Of a stretch of DNA of 17,735 nucleotides, positions 1-8,553 are shown piece after piece. The notes under the pieces were generated by a model, which did no database searches, was not told where the DNA came from, and worked only from the letters and a program-made list of their open reading frames with translations. Both the position numbers and the translations under genes were made by a program. The stretch is from Clostridia bacterium (GTDB lineage: Bacteria; Bacillota; Clostridia; Oscillospirales; Acutalibacteraceae): the NCBI GenBank assembly GCA_017387165.1, contig JAFOFS010000083.1, forward strand, positions 1-17,735, read 5' to 3'. How positions within the stretch are numbered: the first letter of the stretch is position 1; every line of letters begins with the position of its first letter.

Positions 1-254
1 AGACCGAACGAATCGTAGCCCATCGGATGCAGGACGTTGTAGCCCTGCATACGCTTCATACGGGACATGATATCGGTGGCGGTGTAACCCTCGGGGTGAC
101 CGGCATGCAGACCGACGCCCGACGGATACGGGAACATATCCAGCACGTAGTATTTCGGCTTGGAAAAATCCCAAACATCGGTATGGAAGGTCTGGTTTTC
201 CTCCCAATACGCCTGCCACTTTTTCTCGATTTCTTGATAATTGTACTGAGCCAT
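1..254 (-). CDS. leuS: Leucyl-tRNA synthetase, N-terminal part (cut by window edge)
   Basis: The first 84 codons of a class I leucyl-tRNA synthetase, which charges tRNA-Leu with leucine in the cytoplasm; the rest lies beyond the left edge. Reading from the ATG at 254 the protein begins MAQYNYQEIEKKWQAYW. It then shows the LeuRS N-terminal pattern KPKYYVLDMFPYPSG and the HIGH-type ATP-binding signature as HAGHPEGY (about residues 50-57), followed by MKRMQGYNVLHPMGYDSFG, where the Rossmann catalytic fold starts. An AAGGAG ribosome binding site lies 10 bases upstream of the ATG. The 39-base gap after rsfS has no room for a T-box leader, so the gene probably depends on the upstream operon promoter in this strain. 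The identification is firm; only the completeness is unknown. Confidence 0.96.
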   Translation of the reverse strand, partial: MAQYNYQEIEKKWQAYWEENQTFHTDVWDFSKPKYYVLDMFPYPSGVGLHAGHPEGYTATDIMSRMKRMQGYNVLHPMGYDSFG

Positions 255-293
255 GGGGAAATCTCTCCTTATGATAAAATGCAATGTTTTGAC

Positions 294-653
294 TTAATCG
301 GTCACCCACGGGGTGACGTCCAACTGTACGCCGTCTTTCCAGAGCCGCTCCAGATCGTAGTAACGACGGGTTTCCGGCTGAAACAGATGCACGACCACAC
401 CGCCGAGATCCAGCAAGATCCACTTGGACTCCTGATAGCCTTCGGTGCGGCGCACCTCAACACCCTCTGCGGCGAGCTCCTGCTCGACGTGATCCGCCAG
501 ACTGCGGACGTGGGTGGCGCTGCCGCCCTCCGCCATCACGAAATAATCGGTGATGACCGTCAGTTCGCTGACGCCGATGGCGGTGATATCCGTTGCCTTG
601 TGCTTATCCAACGAACGCACGACGCTTTCGCAAATGGCTAAACTGTCCTTCAT
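294..653 (-). CDS. rsfS: Ribosome silencing factor RsfS (DUF143 family)
   Basis: A 119-aa protein of the RsfS/YbeB/Iojap family. These proteins bind ribosomal protein uL14 on the 50S subunit and block subunit joining when nutrients are low. The family core is visible: a helical start (LAICESVVRSLDKHKATD), the strand ELTVITDYFVMAEG, the helix HVRSLADHVEQEL, the motif EGYQESKWILLDLGGVVVH and the C-terminal pattern YYDLERLWKDG. The usual SGSS-type stretch is AEGGSATH here, a mild divergence. The length is typical. The ATG overlaps the stop of the preceding LCP gene by four bases (ATGA), so translation is probably coupled. The nadD-yqeK-LCP-rsfS-leuS neighbourhood is common in Clostridia and supports the call. 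Confidence 0.95.
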   Translation of the reverse strand: MKDSLAICESVVRSLDKHKATDITAIGVSELTVITDYFVMAEGGSATHVRSLADHVEQELAAEGVEVRRTEGYQESKWILLDLGGVVVHLFQPETRRYYDLERLWKDGVQLDVTPWVTD

Positions 654-1984
654 TCGTCCTCCTCCGTCACCTCGCCCGACTGCTCCACCGCCAACGCGGC
701 AAAGGTCTCGGGATGGGTGTCGCTTTCGGTGGTGTTGCTGAGCTCCTCGGCCATCAGATCCTCGGTGGAGATTTCATCGCCGTACGGATTGAACTCCGCC
801 TGCAGCAACGCGGTCAACGCTTCCTTATGCACCGAGTAGTAGGTGACGCCGCCCGACTGGGACGCCTCACCCGGCATCATATGGAAGGTGAAATTCTTGC
901 GGTCGAGCTTGCCCATTTCGACAATCAGCTCGCACAGCTCCATCGCGTCGGTTTCCCAGTAATCGCCGATGCGCTGCATCTTGATCGGGTTATCCCACGC
1001 CTGCACGTTGCTGATGACGTCCTCGTACAGATCCTCGACGTCCCACTTAGCCATACGGTCGAACAGCGCGACCCACACGACACGGGTGTCGATCTGATGC
1101 TTGACGTCGCCGGAGACCGACTCACCCGTATAGGTGAGATATTCCAGCACCGCTTCGCCGTCCAGCGTCTGCTTGCCGGCAGGATACTCGGTCTCACCAA
1201 GGGTGATTTCTTCCGGCAGCACGATATCCAGACCGCCGATATAATCGATCGTTTCTTTCAAGCTGCCGCGCTGGAACAAGTAATAATTGTCCACCGGCAG
1301 GCTGTATTCCTGATTAAACGCACGCATCAGATCGGTCTGGCTGCTGCCCACCTGAGTGGTCAGCAAGGAACCGCAGACGCTGTGGCTCTTGTCGTTGATC
1401 TCGGCTTCAAACACCTGCTTGCCGCATTCGGTGCACCAGACCAGCGGCTTCGGATTGGCCCACAGATTGCCGATTTTGCGGACGCCTTCCGCCCAACCGC
1501 CGTCGCCGTTGAGATAGGTGTCGGTCGGTACCTGCAACACGTCCACCGTGCCGGCTTTTTTGTCGTAGCAGACGATGGAAAGCGCATCCATCTGGACGGT
1601 CAGATCCTCACCGAACAGACCGACCACGTAGTAGGACACGTTTTCGTTATCCGACTGCACGTAGCCGATGAGATCGTCCTGCGGAATCTGCGGCAGCGTG
1701 CTGCCTTTGTTGCCGAACAAATCGCGGATAAACGGCATCACCACCAGCACCAGCACCACGCACAGCACGATGAGCAGCGCCATCATACTGTACATAATGT
1801 ATTTGCCGACCGGCGCGTTCTTCCGCTTCTTCTTTTTGGCGGCAGCCGCGGCTTTCTGCGCGGTGCGCTGTCCCAGGTTGACCGCCGCACCGCTCTTTTT
1901 CGCCGGAGCATTCTTTTGCGGAGCGCTCTTTGCGGAGGAGACGCGGTTGGTGAGGGATACTTTCTTGTTGTTGTCGTTACCCAT
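650..1984 (-). CDS. Divergent LytR-CpsA-Psr (LCP) family membrane protein
   Basis: A 444-aa protein with a Lys/Ala-rich cytoplasmic N-terminus (residues 1-60), one membrane segment (about 62-84) and a large extracellular domain. LCP enzymes transfer undecaprenyl-linked glycopolymers such as teichoic acids to peptidoglycan. LCP-like landmarks are DALSIVCYDKKAGTVDVLQ followed by VPTDTY (about 152-157), a segment VDNYYLFQRGSLKETIDYIGG (about 231-251) and a pattern KQTLDGEAVLEYL (about 271-283) followed by IDTRVVWVALFDRM. Two things are unusual. The canonical PRDTY arginine is Thr (PTDTY), and the usual Arg-rich YxRxR...R..RQ stretch is largely lost. There is also an insertion with a C-x2-C...H-x2-C pattern (C184, C187, H201, C204) that looks able to bind a metal. 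Its position between nadD-yqeK and rsfS matches where LCP genes sit in many Clostridia. Family membership is fairly secure; transferase activity is doubtful. Confidence 0.8.
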   Translation of the reverse strand: MGNDNNKKVSLTNRVSSAKSAPQKNAPAKKSGAAVNLGQRTAQKAAAAAKKKKRKNAPVGKYIMYSMMALLIVLCVVLVLVVMPFIRDLFGNKGSTLPQIPQDDLIGYVQSDNENVSYYVVGLFGEDLTVQMDALSIVCYDKKAGTVDVLQVPTDTYLNGDGGWAEGVRKIGNLWANPKPLVWCTECGKQVFEAEINDKSHSVCGSLLTTQVGSSQTDLMRAFNQEYSLPVDNYYLFQRGSLKETIDYIGGLDIVLPEEITLGETEYPAGKQTLDGEAVLEYLTYTGESVSGDVKHQIDTRVVWVALFDRMAKWDVEDLYEDVISNVQAWDNPIKMQRIGDYWETDAMELCELIVEMGKLDRKNFTFHMMPGEASQSGGVTYYSVHKEALTALLQAEFNPYGDEISTEDLMAEELSNTTESDTHPETFAALAVEQSGEVTEEDE

Positions 1985-3180
1985 CAGAGAAGTTCTCCTT
2001 TCTGTTGTAAACGGAGGGTGACCTCGGCCAGCGCCGCAGCGGTATCGGGATGAACCGCCGCACCGCGTGCGGTCAACGACCGTACGGTGTACGAAAGTGA
2101 ATAGTGCAGGGCGCTGTCAAGCGACTCGTCCACCAGCCGCCGCATCACGCCGACGTCGGGATAATCGCGTCCTGCGGCGGTGAAATCGGCCAGAAACACG
2201 AGCGTTTCCAGCAGCGACATTCCGGCCTTGGCGGTGGTGTGATACCGCACCGCCGAGAGGATCTCGGGATCGCTTATCCCTAAAATATGCTCCAGATACA
2301 CGGGGGCTAAACGGGCGTGCCACAGCTTGGGGGCGTTTTGCTCCACCTCGTCGAGCTGTATCCCGAACTGACGGGCCAGCAGCAGCTGCTCCTCGCCCGA
2401 GGTGTCCTTGAGAATATCGTGGAGAAGACCGGCGGTGTAGGCTTTGACCGGATCGCCGCCGTACCGCAGGGCCAAACGCTTGGCCTCCGCCGCCACCGCC
2501 AGCGAATGGTCAAAGCGGTAGGAGGAGAGGCGTCCGCGCAAAATTTCGATATATTGCTCGTCGGCGTTTCGGATGCTGTCGCCACGGTATAAGCCGTGAG
2601 CGAGAATATACGCCGCCACCTGCGGCGGTACCGACGATTGCCAGCGGTCGTCATCGCTGCGGATGCAATCGCGCAGCTCGCTGGAGGAAACGGTGGGAGC
2701 CGAAACCGGCAGTACGGACACAACGGCGCCGTCTGCCTGCATGGTTTCCGCTGCCTGCTGCAGCCGACGAATATCCGTCTCGCCGCGGGCAATGCCGCAC
2801 AGCGTGCACATCCGCGCAATAGCGGGATATCGCCGCCAGGTCGGCAGGGTCAGAAACATATCCGCACCGGTCAGCAGAAACCACTCGTCCTGCGGATGCT
2901 CCGCCGTCAGATGGGTGAGGGTGTCTACCGTGTAGCTGGCTCCCTGCTGCTCCGTTTCCCAATCGGAAACGGTCAGCCGCGGGTCAGCCTGCGCCATCAG
3001 CCGGCACATCGCCAGACGATGCGCCGCCTCGGCGCCGATTTGCTTGATCTTGTGCGGCGATACGCCGCTGGGCATCAGCACCACGCGATCCAGACCCAGC
3101 GCGTCGGCACAGCCGAGCGCCAGCGCCAGATGCCCGTTATGGGGGGGATCAAAGCTCCCACCGTACAATCCGATCTTCAT
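1984..3180 (-). CDS. nadD: Fused NadD-YqeK: nicotinate-nucleotide adenylyltransferase plus HD-domain hydrolase
   Basis: A 398-aa two-domain protein. Residues 1 to about 198 are NadD, which makes nicotinic acid adenine dinucleotide from NaMN and ATP. It shows the nucleotidyltransferase signature GGSFDPPHNGH (about 7-17), LTGADMF (about 103-109) and the late motif VSSSELR (about 164-170). Residues from about 205 to 398 are a YqeK-type HD-domain protein: H225, the HD pair in GLLHDILKDT (H254, D255), HARLAP (H288), RYHTTA (H314) and LADF (D332). YqeK proteins are known to split diadenosine tetraphosphate symmetrically. In most Firmicutes these are two adjacent genes; here there is no stop or frame change between them. 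The start follows the yhbY stop by three bases without a clear Shine-Dalgarno, so translation is probably coupled. The TGA overlaps the ATG of the LCP gene by one base (TGATG). Confidence 0.93.
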   Translation of the reverse strand: MKIGLYGGSFDPPHNGHLALALGCADALGLDRVVLMPSGVSPHKIKQIGAEAAHRLAMCRLMAQADPRLTVSDWETEQQGASYTVDTLTHLTAEHPQDEWFLLTGADMFLTLPTWRRYPAIARMCTLCGIARGETDIRRLQQAAETMQADGAVVSVLPVSAPTVSSSELRDCIRSDDDRWQSSVPPQVAAYILAHGLYRGDSIRNADEQYIEILRGRLSSYRFDHSLAVAAEAKRLALRYGGDPVKAYTAGLLHDILKDTSGEEQLLLARQFGIQLDEVEQNAPKLWHARLAPVYLEHILGISDPEILSAVRYHTTAKAGMSLLETLVFLADFTAAGRDYPDVGVMRRLVDESLDSALHYSLSYTVRSLTARGAAVHPDTAAALAEVTLRLQQKGELL

Positions 3181-3183
3181 CGC

Positions 3184-3480
3184 TTATTTACGGGGCAGCA
3201 TAATGGTCGGTTCTTCGGGATGACGACGGTATAAGACGAAGGTGCGACCGATGGTCATCACGACCTCGGCGCCCACCGCCTCCGCCAACGCGTCCGCCGC
3301 CTCACGGGCGGTTTCGGGCGCCGTTTCCAGCACCTTGCCCTTGATCAGCTCACGGGCGGTGAGGGCGTCGTCGGCTTGTTTGATGATGGTGGCGGCCATA
3401 CCGCCCTTGCCCACGTGGACGATGGGGTCCATCGTGTTGGCAAGTCCGCGCAGATACGCGCGCTGTTTGCTTGTCAGCAT
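3184..3480 (-). CDS. yhbY: YhbY-family (CRM domain) ribosome-associated RNA-binding protein
   Basis: A 98-aa single CRM-domain protein of the YhbY/CRS1 family, associated with 50S ribosomal precursors. It begins LTSKQRAYLRGLANTMDPIVHVGKGG, the family's usual start, with the GxxG loop as GKGG (about 23-26). It continues with a helix DALTARELIKGKVLETAP and ends with strands around VVMTIGRTFVLYR. The length matches the family. The ATG lies three bases after the rdgB stop, and its likely GGAG ribosome binding site lies inside the end of rdgB, which suggests coupling. In other Clostridia this gene often stands near obgE or nadD; here it is directly upstream of nadD. Identification is strong, while the molecular role in ribosome assembly is family knowledge only. 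Confidence 0.93.
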   Translation of the reverse strand: MLTSKQRAYLRGLANTMDPIVHVGKGGMAATIIKQADDALTARELIKGKVLETAPETAREAADALAEAVGAEVVMTIGRTFVLYRRHPEEPTIMLPRK

Positions 3481-3483
3481 CGA

Positions 3484-4056
3484 TTATTTCTCCAATTCTG
3501 CTTGTAATTTTTCTTTCAGTTGCCGCAGGGCTTTGCCGCGATGGCTCATCGCATCCTTTTCCCCGTCCGCGATTTCGGCAAAGGTGCGCCCGTCCTCGAT
3601 CTCGAAGATGGGATCGTAGCCGAAACCGCCCTCACCGCGGCAGGCGGTGCCGATGTATCCTTCGCAGGAGCCTTCGGCGGTGATCACACGCCCGTCGGGA
3701 AACACGCAACAGACCGCCGCCGTAAAACGGGCGGTGCGCTCCGAACGGGGGAGACCCTCCAATTTTTTCAGTACGGTGGCCTTGCGCTGACCGACCGGCG
3801 CGTAGCGTGCGGTGTACACACCCGGCTCACCGCCGAGGGCGTCCACGCACAGACCGGAATCGTCCGCAATGGCCGGCAACCCCGTTTCGCGGCAGGCGGC
3901 AGAGGCTTTGATAAAGGCGTTTTCCGCAAAGGTCTTGCCGTTTTCCTCGGGATCGGATAATCCGTCGGCGGTAATGGCTTGGATGCCGAGAGGCGCCAAA
4001 ATACGGGAAATCTCGGCCAGCTTGCCTTTGTTGTGCGTAGCGATCACGACTTGCAT
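3484..4056 (-). CDS. rdgB: RdgB/HAM1 non-canonical purine NTP pyrophosphatase
   Basis: A 190-aa Ham1/ITPase-family enzyme that hydrolyses XTP, ITP and dITP to monophosphates, keeping deaminated purines out of nucleic acids. Motifs in order are ATHNKGKLAEI (substrate loop, about 5-15), AIADDSGLCVDALGGEPGVYTARY (metal-binding and catalytic acidic loop, about 62-85), GYDPIFE and MSHRGKAL near the C-terminus. The chosen start is the ATG at 4056: it has an AAGGGG ribosome binding site six bases upstream, and family members begin right at this point (MQVVIATHN). A longer reading frame from 4077 would add seven residues and overlap ftsY, and is less likely. Ten bases separate it from the ftsY stop, so it is part of the same operon. 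Confidence 0.95.
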   Translation of the reverse strand: MQVVIATHNKGKLAEISRILAPLGIQAITADGLSDPEENGKTFAENAFIKASAACRETGLPAIADDSGLCVDALGGEPGVYTARYAPVGQRKATVLKKLEGLPRSERTARFTAAVCCVFPDGRVITAEGSCEGYIGTACRGEGGFGYDPIFEIEDGRTFAEIADGEKDAMSHRGKALRQLKEKLQAELEK

Positions 4057-4062
4057 AGTATA

Positions 4063-4068
4063 CCCCTT
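4063..4068 (-). promoter_or_regulatory. Ribosome binding site that decides the rdgB start
   Basis: On the minus strand the bases read AAGGGG, six bases before the ATG at 4056. The site overlaps the ftsY stop codon (4067-4069). It favours the short rdgB start over the in-frame ATG at 4077. Confidence 0.7.
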
Positions 4069-4975
4069 ATTCCGCAAACAGACCCGCCGTGAATTCGTCG
4101 GGATCGAACGGCTGGAGATCGTCCACGCCTTCGCCCACGCCGATAAATTTGACGGGAACCTTCAGGTCTTCCTGAATGGCCAGCACCACGCCGCCGCGGG
4201 CGGTGCCGTCCAGCTTGGTCAGCACGATACCCGAGATATCCGCCACCTGCTTGAACTCACGCGCCTGATTGACCGCGTTTTGTCCGGTGGTGGCATCCAG
4301 CACCAGCAAGGTCTCCTTGTCGGCGTCCGGCAGCTCACGGTCGATGATGCGGTGCATCTTCGCCAGCTCATCCATCAGATTTTTCTTGTTGTGCAGACGA
4401 CCGGCGGTGTCGCAGATGACCACGTCCGCGCCGCGCGCCTTGGCGGCGGAGAGGGTGTCGAACACCACGGCGGTCGGATCGGCGCCGGGGCCGTGCTTGA
4501 TGATGTCACAGCCGGCGCGATCTGCCCAGATCGCCAGCTGATCGATGGCGGCGGCACGGAAGGTATCCGCCGCGCCGAGCAGCACCGTTTTGCCCTCCGC
4601 CTTCATCCGGGCGGCGAGCTTGCCGATGCTGGTGGTTTTGCCGACGCCGTTGACGCCGATGACCAGCACCACCGACGGCTTGGTGGACAGATGCAGCGCG
4701 TTGTCGCCGCGCAGCATTTCCGCTACCGTTTCCTTGAGCAGTTCGCGAATCTGCTCGGCGTCTTTGATGTTTTCCTCCTTGGCGCGGCGCCGCAGCTCGG
4801 CGCAGATACGCCCCGAGGTGTTGATGCCGACGTCTCCGGCGACAAGGATCTCCTCCAACTCGTCAAACAGCTCGTCGTCCACCTTTCCGAACGCCTTGAG
4901 CATCGAGTTGACCGAATTCATCAGCGAGCCGCGCGTCTTGCGCAGACCTTCGCCGATCTTACTGAATAAACCCAT
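4067..4975 (-). CDS. ftsY: Signal recognition particle receptor FtsY
   Basis: A 302-aa SRP-type GTPase. FtsY docks the SRP-ribosome complex at the inner face of the membrane and hands nascent membrane proteins to the Sec translocon. It has the short form typical of Gram-positives, with no acidic A domain. The helical N domain covers about 1-95. The G domain has G1 GVNGVGKTTS (about 107-116), DTFRAAAIDQLAIWADR (about 137-153), G3 DTAGR (189-193), G4 TKLDGTARGG (253-262) and the C-terminal closing motif FIGVGEGVDDLQPFDPDEF. The absence of an M domain rules out Ffh. The ATG is three bases after the smc stop, with an AGGAG site inside the end of smc. The rnc-smc-ftsY order is conserved in Firmicutes. 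Confidence 0.98.
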   Translation of the reverse strand: MGLFSKIGEGLRKTRGSLMNSVNSMLKAFGKVDDELFDELEEILVAGDVGINTSGRICAELRRRAKEENIKDAEQIRELLKETVAEMLRGDNALHLSTKPSVVLVIGVNGVGKTTSIGKLAARMKAEGKTVLLGAADTFRAAAIDQLAIWADRAGCDIIKHGPGADPTAVVFDTLSAAKARGADVVICDTAGRLHNKKNLMDELAKMHRIIDRELPDADKETLLVLDATTGQNAVNQAREFKQVADISGIVLTKLDGTARGGVVLAIQEDLKVPVKFIGVGEGVDDLQPFDPDEFTAGLFAE

Positions 4976-4978
4976 CGT

Positions 4979-7900
4979 TTAGTTCTCCTGATTCAATTTC
5001 AAGCCAAGCCGCGCTTCCACTTCGCTGGCGCGGAGTTCCAACAGGGTGGTAACACCCTTTTCCTGCATGGTGACGCCGTACAGCACGTCCGCTTCCTCCA
5101 TCGTACCGCGACGGTGGGTGATGACGATAAACTGCGACTCGTCGGTCATGCGGCGCAGATACTGCGCGTAACGATCGACGTTGACGTCGTCCAGTGCCGC
5201 CTCGATCTCGTCCAGCACGCAGAACGGGGAGGGGGTGACACGCAGGATGGCAAACAGCAGCGCAATGGCGGTCAACGCCTTTTCGCCGCCCGAAAGCGCA
5301 TCGAGGTTCAAGATAACCTTGCCCGGCGGCTGCACGAACATATCGATGCCGGAGGACAGCACGTCGTCGGGATCCTGCAGCTTCAGCTCGGCGCGACCGC
5401 CGTCGAACAGCTCGCCGAAGATCTTGCCGAAGTAGCCGTTGATCTCGTTGAAGCGCTCAATGAACACGTCGCGCATCTGACCGGTCAGATCGCCGATCAG
5501 ATCCAGCAATTCCTTCCGCGAGACCTCCACGTCGGTCACCTGCGCGTACAGGAAATCGTACCGTTCCTTGACTTCTTTGTATTCGTCGATCGCACCGACG
5601 TTGACGTGACCCAGACTGCGGATCTTGTTTTTCAATTCCTGCAGACGGCGGGTCGCCTCGGTGATATTCTCCAGCGGCGGCGCGATCGCCTCCGCTTCGG
5701 AGCGAGTCAGCTCGTATTCCTCGTACAGCTTGCGGATGATCTCGTCCGTTTCCAGCTGTGCGGCGGTGGTCTTTTCTTCGATACGCGCCACTTCGCCGCC
5801 CAGACGCTCCTTCTCGTCGGACGCTTCGCGCTGCTGCTGACGCAGGACGGTCACGCCGGCCTCGCCCTCGGTACGCTTGGTGATCAGAGCCTCGGCGGTG
5901 GCGGTGACATCGGCCGCACGCTGACGATCGTCGGCCGCCTGCTGACGCAGGGCCGCAATCGCCGTTTCGATCTCGGCGTTTTGCGCCTGCACCGCGGCGA
6001 TCTGCGCTTCCAGCGACTCGCGGAATCCGACGGCGTCGTTTTTCCGCTGCTCCAGCGACTGAATGCTCATTTCCTGCGCTTCGATCTCCTTGCGGGCGGT
6101 CACCACCGCCAGCTTCAATTCGGAAACGCGGTTACCGAGTTCCTCACGGGCGCCGGCCAGTTCGGCGCGACCGCCGGACAGCTCCGCCAGCTCCTGCTCG
6201 ATCTCCGCCTGCTTGGCGGCAATATCGGCGGCCACCTGACGGGAATCGGCAATCAGCTTCTTCTGCTCCGCTTCGCGAGCGGTCAGCGTCTCTCGTTCGG
6301 CGCGGTTGTCCGCCACCGCCTGACGGCTGTTTTCCGCCGTTTCGATCAAGCGGCGCTCGTCCGCTTCCAGACGGATGAGGTCCTCCTGCGCGGTGGTAAG
6401 CTCACCTTGTGCGCCGACCAACGCCGCATTGGCGGCAGAGGCCTCCTGCTGTACCGTCGCGAGCGAAGCCTTGGCTTCCTCCAACTTATCGGACAGCTTG
6501 GCGAAGTCTGCCTGCAGCTTTTCGATTTCCGAGCGACGGGACAACAGACCCGCGCCCTTGACGTGGGAACCGCCGGTCAGCGAACCGCCGGCGTTGACCA
6601 CCTGACCGTCCAGCGTGACAATGCGGAATTTGTACTGATAACGCTTGGCCAGCGCGGTGGCGTCGTCCAGCGTTTCCACCACGACGATGCGTCCGAGCAG
6701 GCTGACCAGAATTTCACGATAACGGGGATCGCACTTGACCAGATCGGAGGCGATGCCCACCACGCCGAACGCATCCTCGACACCTTTTTCCTCCAAGGTG
6801 CGTCCCTTGATGGTGTCGATGGGGAGGAAGGTGGCACGACCGGCCTTGTTGTTTTTCAGATAAGCGATGGCTTTCTTGGCGTCGTCTTCACGGTCGCAGA
6901 CGATGTTCTGCGCGTTGGCGCCGAGCGCCGTTTCGATGGCAAGCGCCACCTTGCCCGGCACGTCGATCAGACGGGTGATCGGACCGCGGATACCGCGCAT
7001 CGCGCCTGCCTCCGCCTGCTTCATCACCAGCTTGACGCTGCCGGAGAAGCCCTCCATGCTGTTTTCCAGATCCTCGAGCAGCTTGATGCGGCGGCGCTTG
7101 TCCTCGGCATCCAGCGTCAGCTGATCCACCTCGGCACGCACCGTTTCCAAACGCTTGTTACGGGAATCGGCACGCATCTGATAGCCGCCCACCGTGTTCT
7201 GCAGCGACTCCACCAGCTCCTTGCAGTTGGCGACCGCCTGTTTGCTGTCCGCCAGCTCCTTTTCGGCAGCCTCGGCGGCGGCGGTCAGCTGGGACATCCG
7301 CAGCTCAATTTCGGACAGCGAGGTTTCGCCGGCCGACTGCTGCACGCGTGCGTCTGCCATCTGCAACGCCAGCGAAGCGGCGGTGCGGTTGGCCTGCTCC
7401 AGCTTGTTGCCGGCTTCGTCGCTGGAACGGGACAGCGCGTCCATCTCTTCCGACAGAGCGAGCTGCTGCTGCTCCGATTCGGAGATGGCGACTTCCTTTT
7501 CCGCGATGACGGCGCGGCAGGCCGCGATCTCGCTGTCGATCTGCTCACCGCCGGTGCGACTCTGCTCGATCTCGCCCTGCATACGGGCGATGTTTTCGTT
7601 GTTGTGGAGAATGTCGTTTTCACGCACCGCCACGTCACCGTCGCGGTGGGTGGCTTCTTCCTCGAACAGCTGTGCCTGACGGCGAAGCTCGTCGATCTGC
7701 GCCGCCAGCAGCGCCGATTGCTCACCGACCGCATCGATCTGGCGGTCGATATCGTCGATCTTGGCGGCGGCGGTATCGTACTGCACCCGCGCCGCTTCCA
7801 GCTTACCGCCGAGCGAACGGAGGGTGTCGCGCGCCTTTTCGATCTGGTGCAACCACAACGCGATCTCCAGACCCTTGCGCTCACCGGCATATTCGAGGAA

Positions 7901-8542
7901 TTTTTCCGCTTTCTTGGACTCGTTTTCCAGCGGACCGACGCGTGCCTCCAGCTCCACCAGCATATCCCGCAGACGCAGGAGGTTGGCTTCGGTGTTGGCC
8001 AGACGGCGCTCCGCCTCGTTCTTGCGGAAACGGTACTTGGCGATACCGGCCGCTTCTTCAAAGATTTCGCGGCGGTCGGACGACTTGGACGCCACGATAT
8101 CCGCCACCCGACCCTGACCGATGATGGAATAGCCGTCCCGACCGAGACCGGTGTCCATAAACAGCAGCTGAATGTCGCGCAGACGTACGTTGGCGTTGTT
8201 GAGCATGTAATCGCTGTCACCCGAGCGATAGTAGCGACGGGTGACGCGGACCTCGTCGTTGTCGAAGTCCAGCTTGCGGTCGGAGTTGTCGATGGTCAGC
8301 GACACCTCCGCAAAGCCGAGGGATTTGCGGTCCTGTGTGCCGTTGAAGATGACGTCCTCCATTTTCGAGCCGCGCAGACTCTTGGAGGATTGCTCACCCA
8401 GAACCCAGCGAATGGCGTCGCTGATGTTGGATTTACCGCTGCCGTTGGGTCCCACGACGGCGGTGATACCCGAATTGAAGTTCAGGATCGTCTTGTCGGG
8501 GAACGACTTAAAGCCGCGGATCTCAAGAGATTTCAGAAACAA
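4979..8542 (-). CDS. smc: Chromosome partition protein SMC
   Basis: A 1187-aa SMC condensin subunit, which with ScpA and ScpB loads onto DNA and extrudes loops to compact and separate chromosomes. It has the N-terminal Walker A GPNGSGKSN (31-39) and the start FLKSLEIRGFKSFPDKT. A first long coiled coil runs from about 170 to 500. The hinge lies around 510-680 (GIRGPITRLIDVPGKVALA, then glycines near GGSLTGGS), followed by a second coiled coil. The C-terminal head has the signature LSGGEKALTAIAL (from about 1083), Walker B FCVLDEIEAALDD (from about 1107) and the ITHRRGTM switch. The length is standard. The start is TTG at 8542: an AAAGGA site lies 11 bases upstream, and the family begins M-[FY]-L-K here. 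scpA and scpB are not in the window. The gene follows rnc by 30 bases. Confidence 0.98.
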   Translation of the reverse strand: MFLKSLEIRGFKSFPDKTILNFNSGITAVVGPNGSGKSNISDAIRWVLGEQSSKSLRGSKMEDVIFNGTQDRKSLGFAEVSLTIDNSDRKLDFDNDEVRVTRRYYRSGDSDYMLNNANVRLRDIQLLFMDTGLGRDGYSIIGQGRVADIVASKSSDRREIFEEAAGIAKYRFRKNEAERRLANTEANLLRLRDMLVELEARVGPLENESKKAEKFLEYAGERKGLEIALWLHQIEKARDTLRSLGGKLEAARVQYDTAAAKIDDIDRQIDAVGEQSALLAAQIDELRRQAQLFEEEATHRDGDVAVRENDILHNNENIARMQGEIEQSRTGGEQIDSEIAACRAVIAEKEVAISESEQQQLALSEEMDALSRSSDEAGNKLEQANRTAASLALQMADARVQQSAGETSLSEIELRMSQLTAAAEAAEKELADSKQAVANCKELVESLQNTVGGYQMRADSRNKRLETVRAEVDQLTLDAEDKRRRIKLLEDLENSMEGFSGSVKLVMKQAEAGAMRGIRGPITRLIDVPGKVALAIETALGANAQNIVCDREDDAKKAIAYLKNNKAGRATFLPIDTIKGRTLEEKGVEDAFGVVGIASDLVKCDPRYREILVSLLGRIVVVETLDDATALAKRYQYKFRIVTLDGQVVNAGGSLTGGSHVKGAGLLSRRSEIEKLQADFAKLSDKLEEAKASLATVQQEASAANAALVGAQGELTTAQEDLIRLEADERRLIETAENSRQAVADNRAERETLTAREAEQKKLIADSRQVAADIAAKQAEIEQELAELSGGRAELAGAREELGNRVSELKLAVVTARKEIEAQEMSIQSLEQRKNDAVGFRESLEAQIAAVQAQNAEIETAIAALRQQAADDRQRAADVTATAEALITKRTEGEAGVTVLRQQQREASDEKERLGGEVARIEEKTTAAQLETDEIIRKLYEEYELTRSEAEAIAPPLENITEATRRLQELKNKIRSLGHVNVGAIDEYKEVKERYDFLYAQVTDVEVSRKELLDLIGDLTGQMRDVFIERFNEINGYFGKIFGELFDGGRAELKLQDPDDVLSSGIDMFVQPPGKVILNLDALSGGEKALTAIALLFAILRVTPSPFCVLDEIEAALDDVNVDRYAQYLRRMTDESQFIVITHRRGTMEEADVLYGVTMQEKGVTTLLELRASEVEARLGLKLNQEN

Positions 8543-8553
8543 ATACGTTCACG

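Noticed and set aside
255..293. Possible T-box or attenuator before leuS
   Set aside because: The gap is only 39 bases; there is no room for a T-box stem, and no terminator hairpin is seen.
593..2053. A 486-codon plus-strand frame opposite the LCP gene
   Set aside because: Shadow frame with His-rich, low-information sequence; it crosses three minus-strand gene boundaries.
4057..4077. Longer start for rdgB (seven extra residues)
   Set aside because: It overlaps ftsY, lacks a ribosome binding site, and family members begin at the shorter start, which has AAGGGG upstream.
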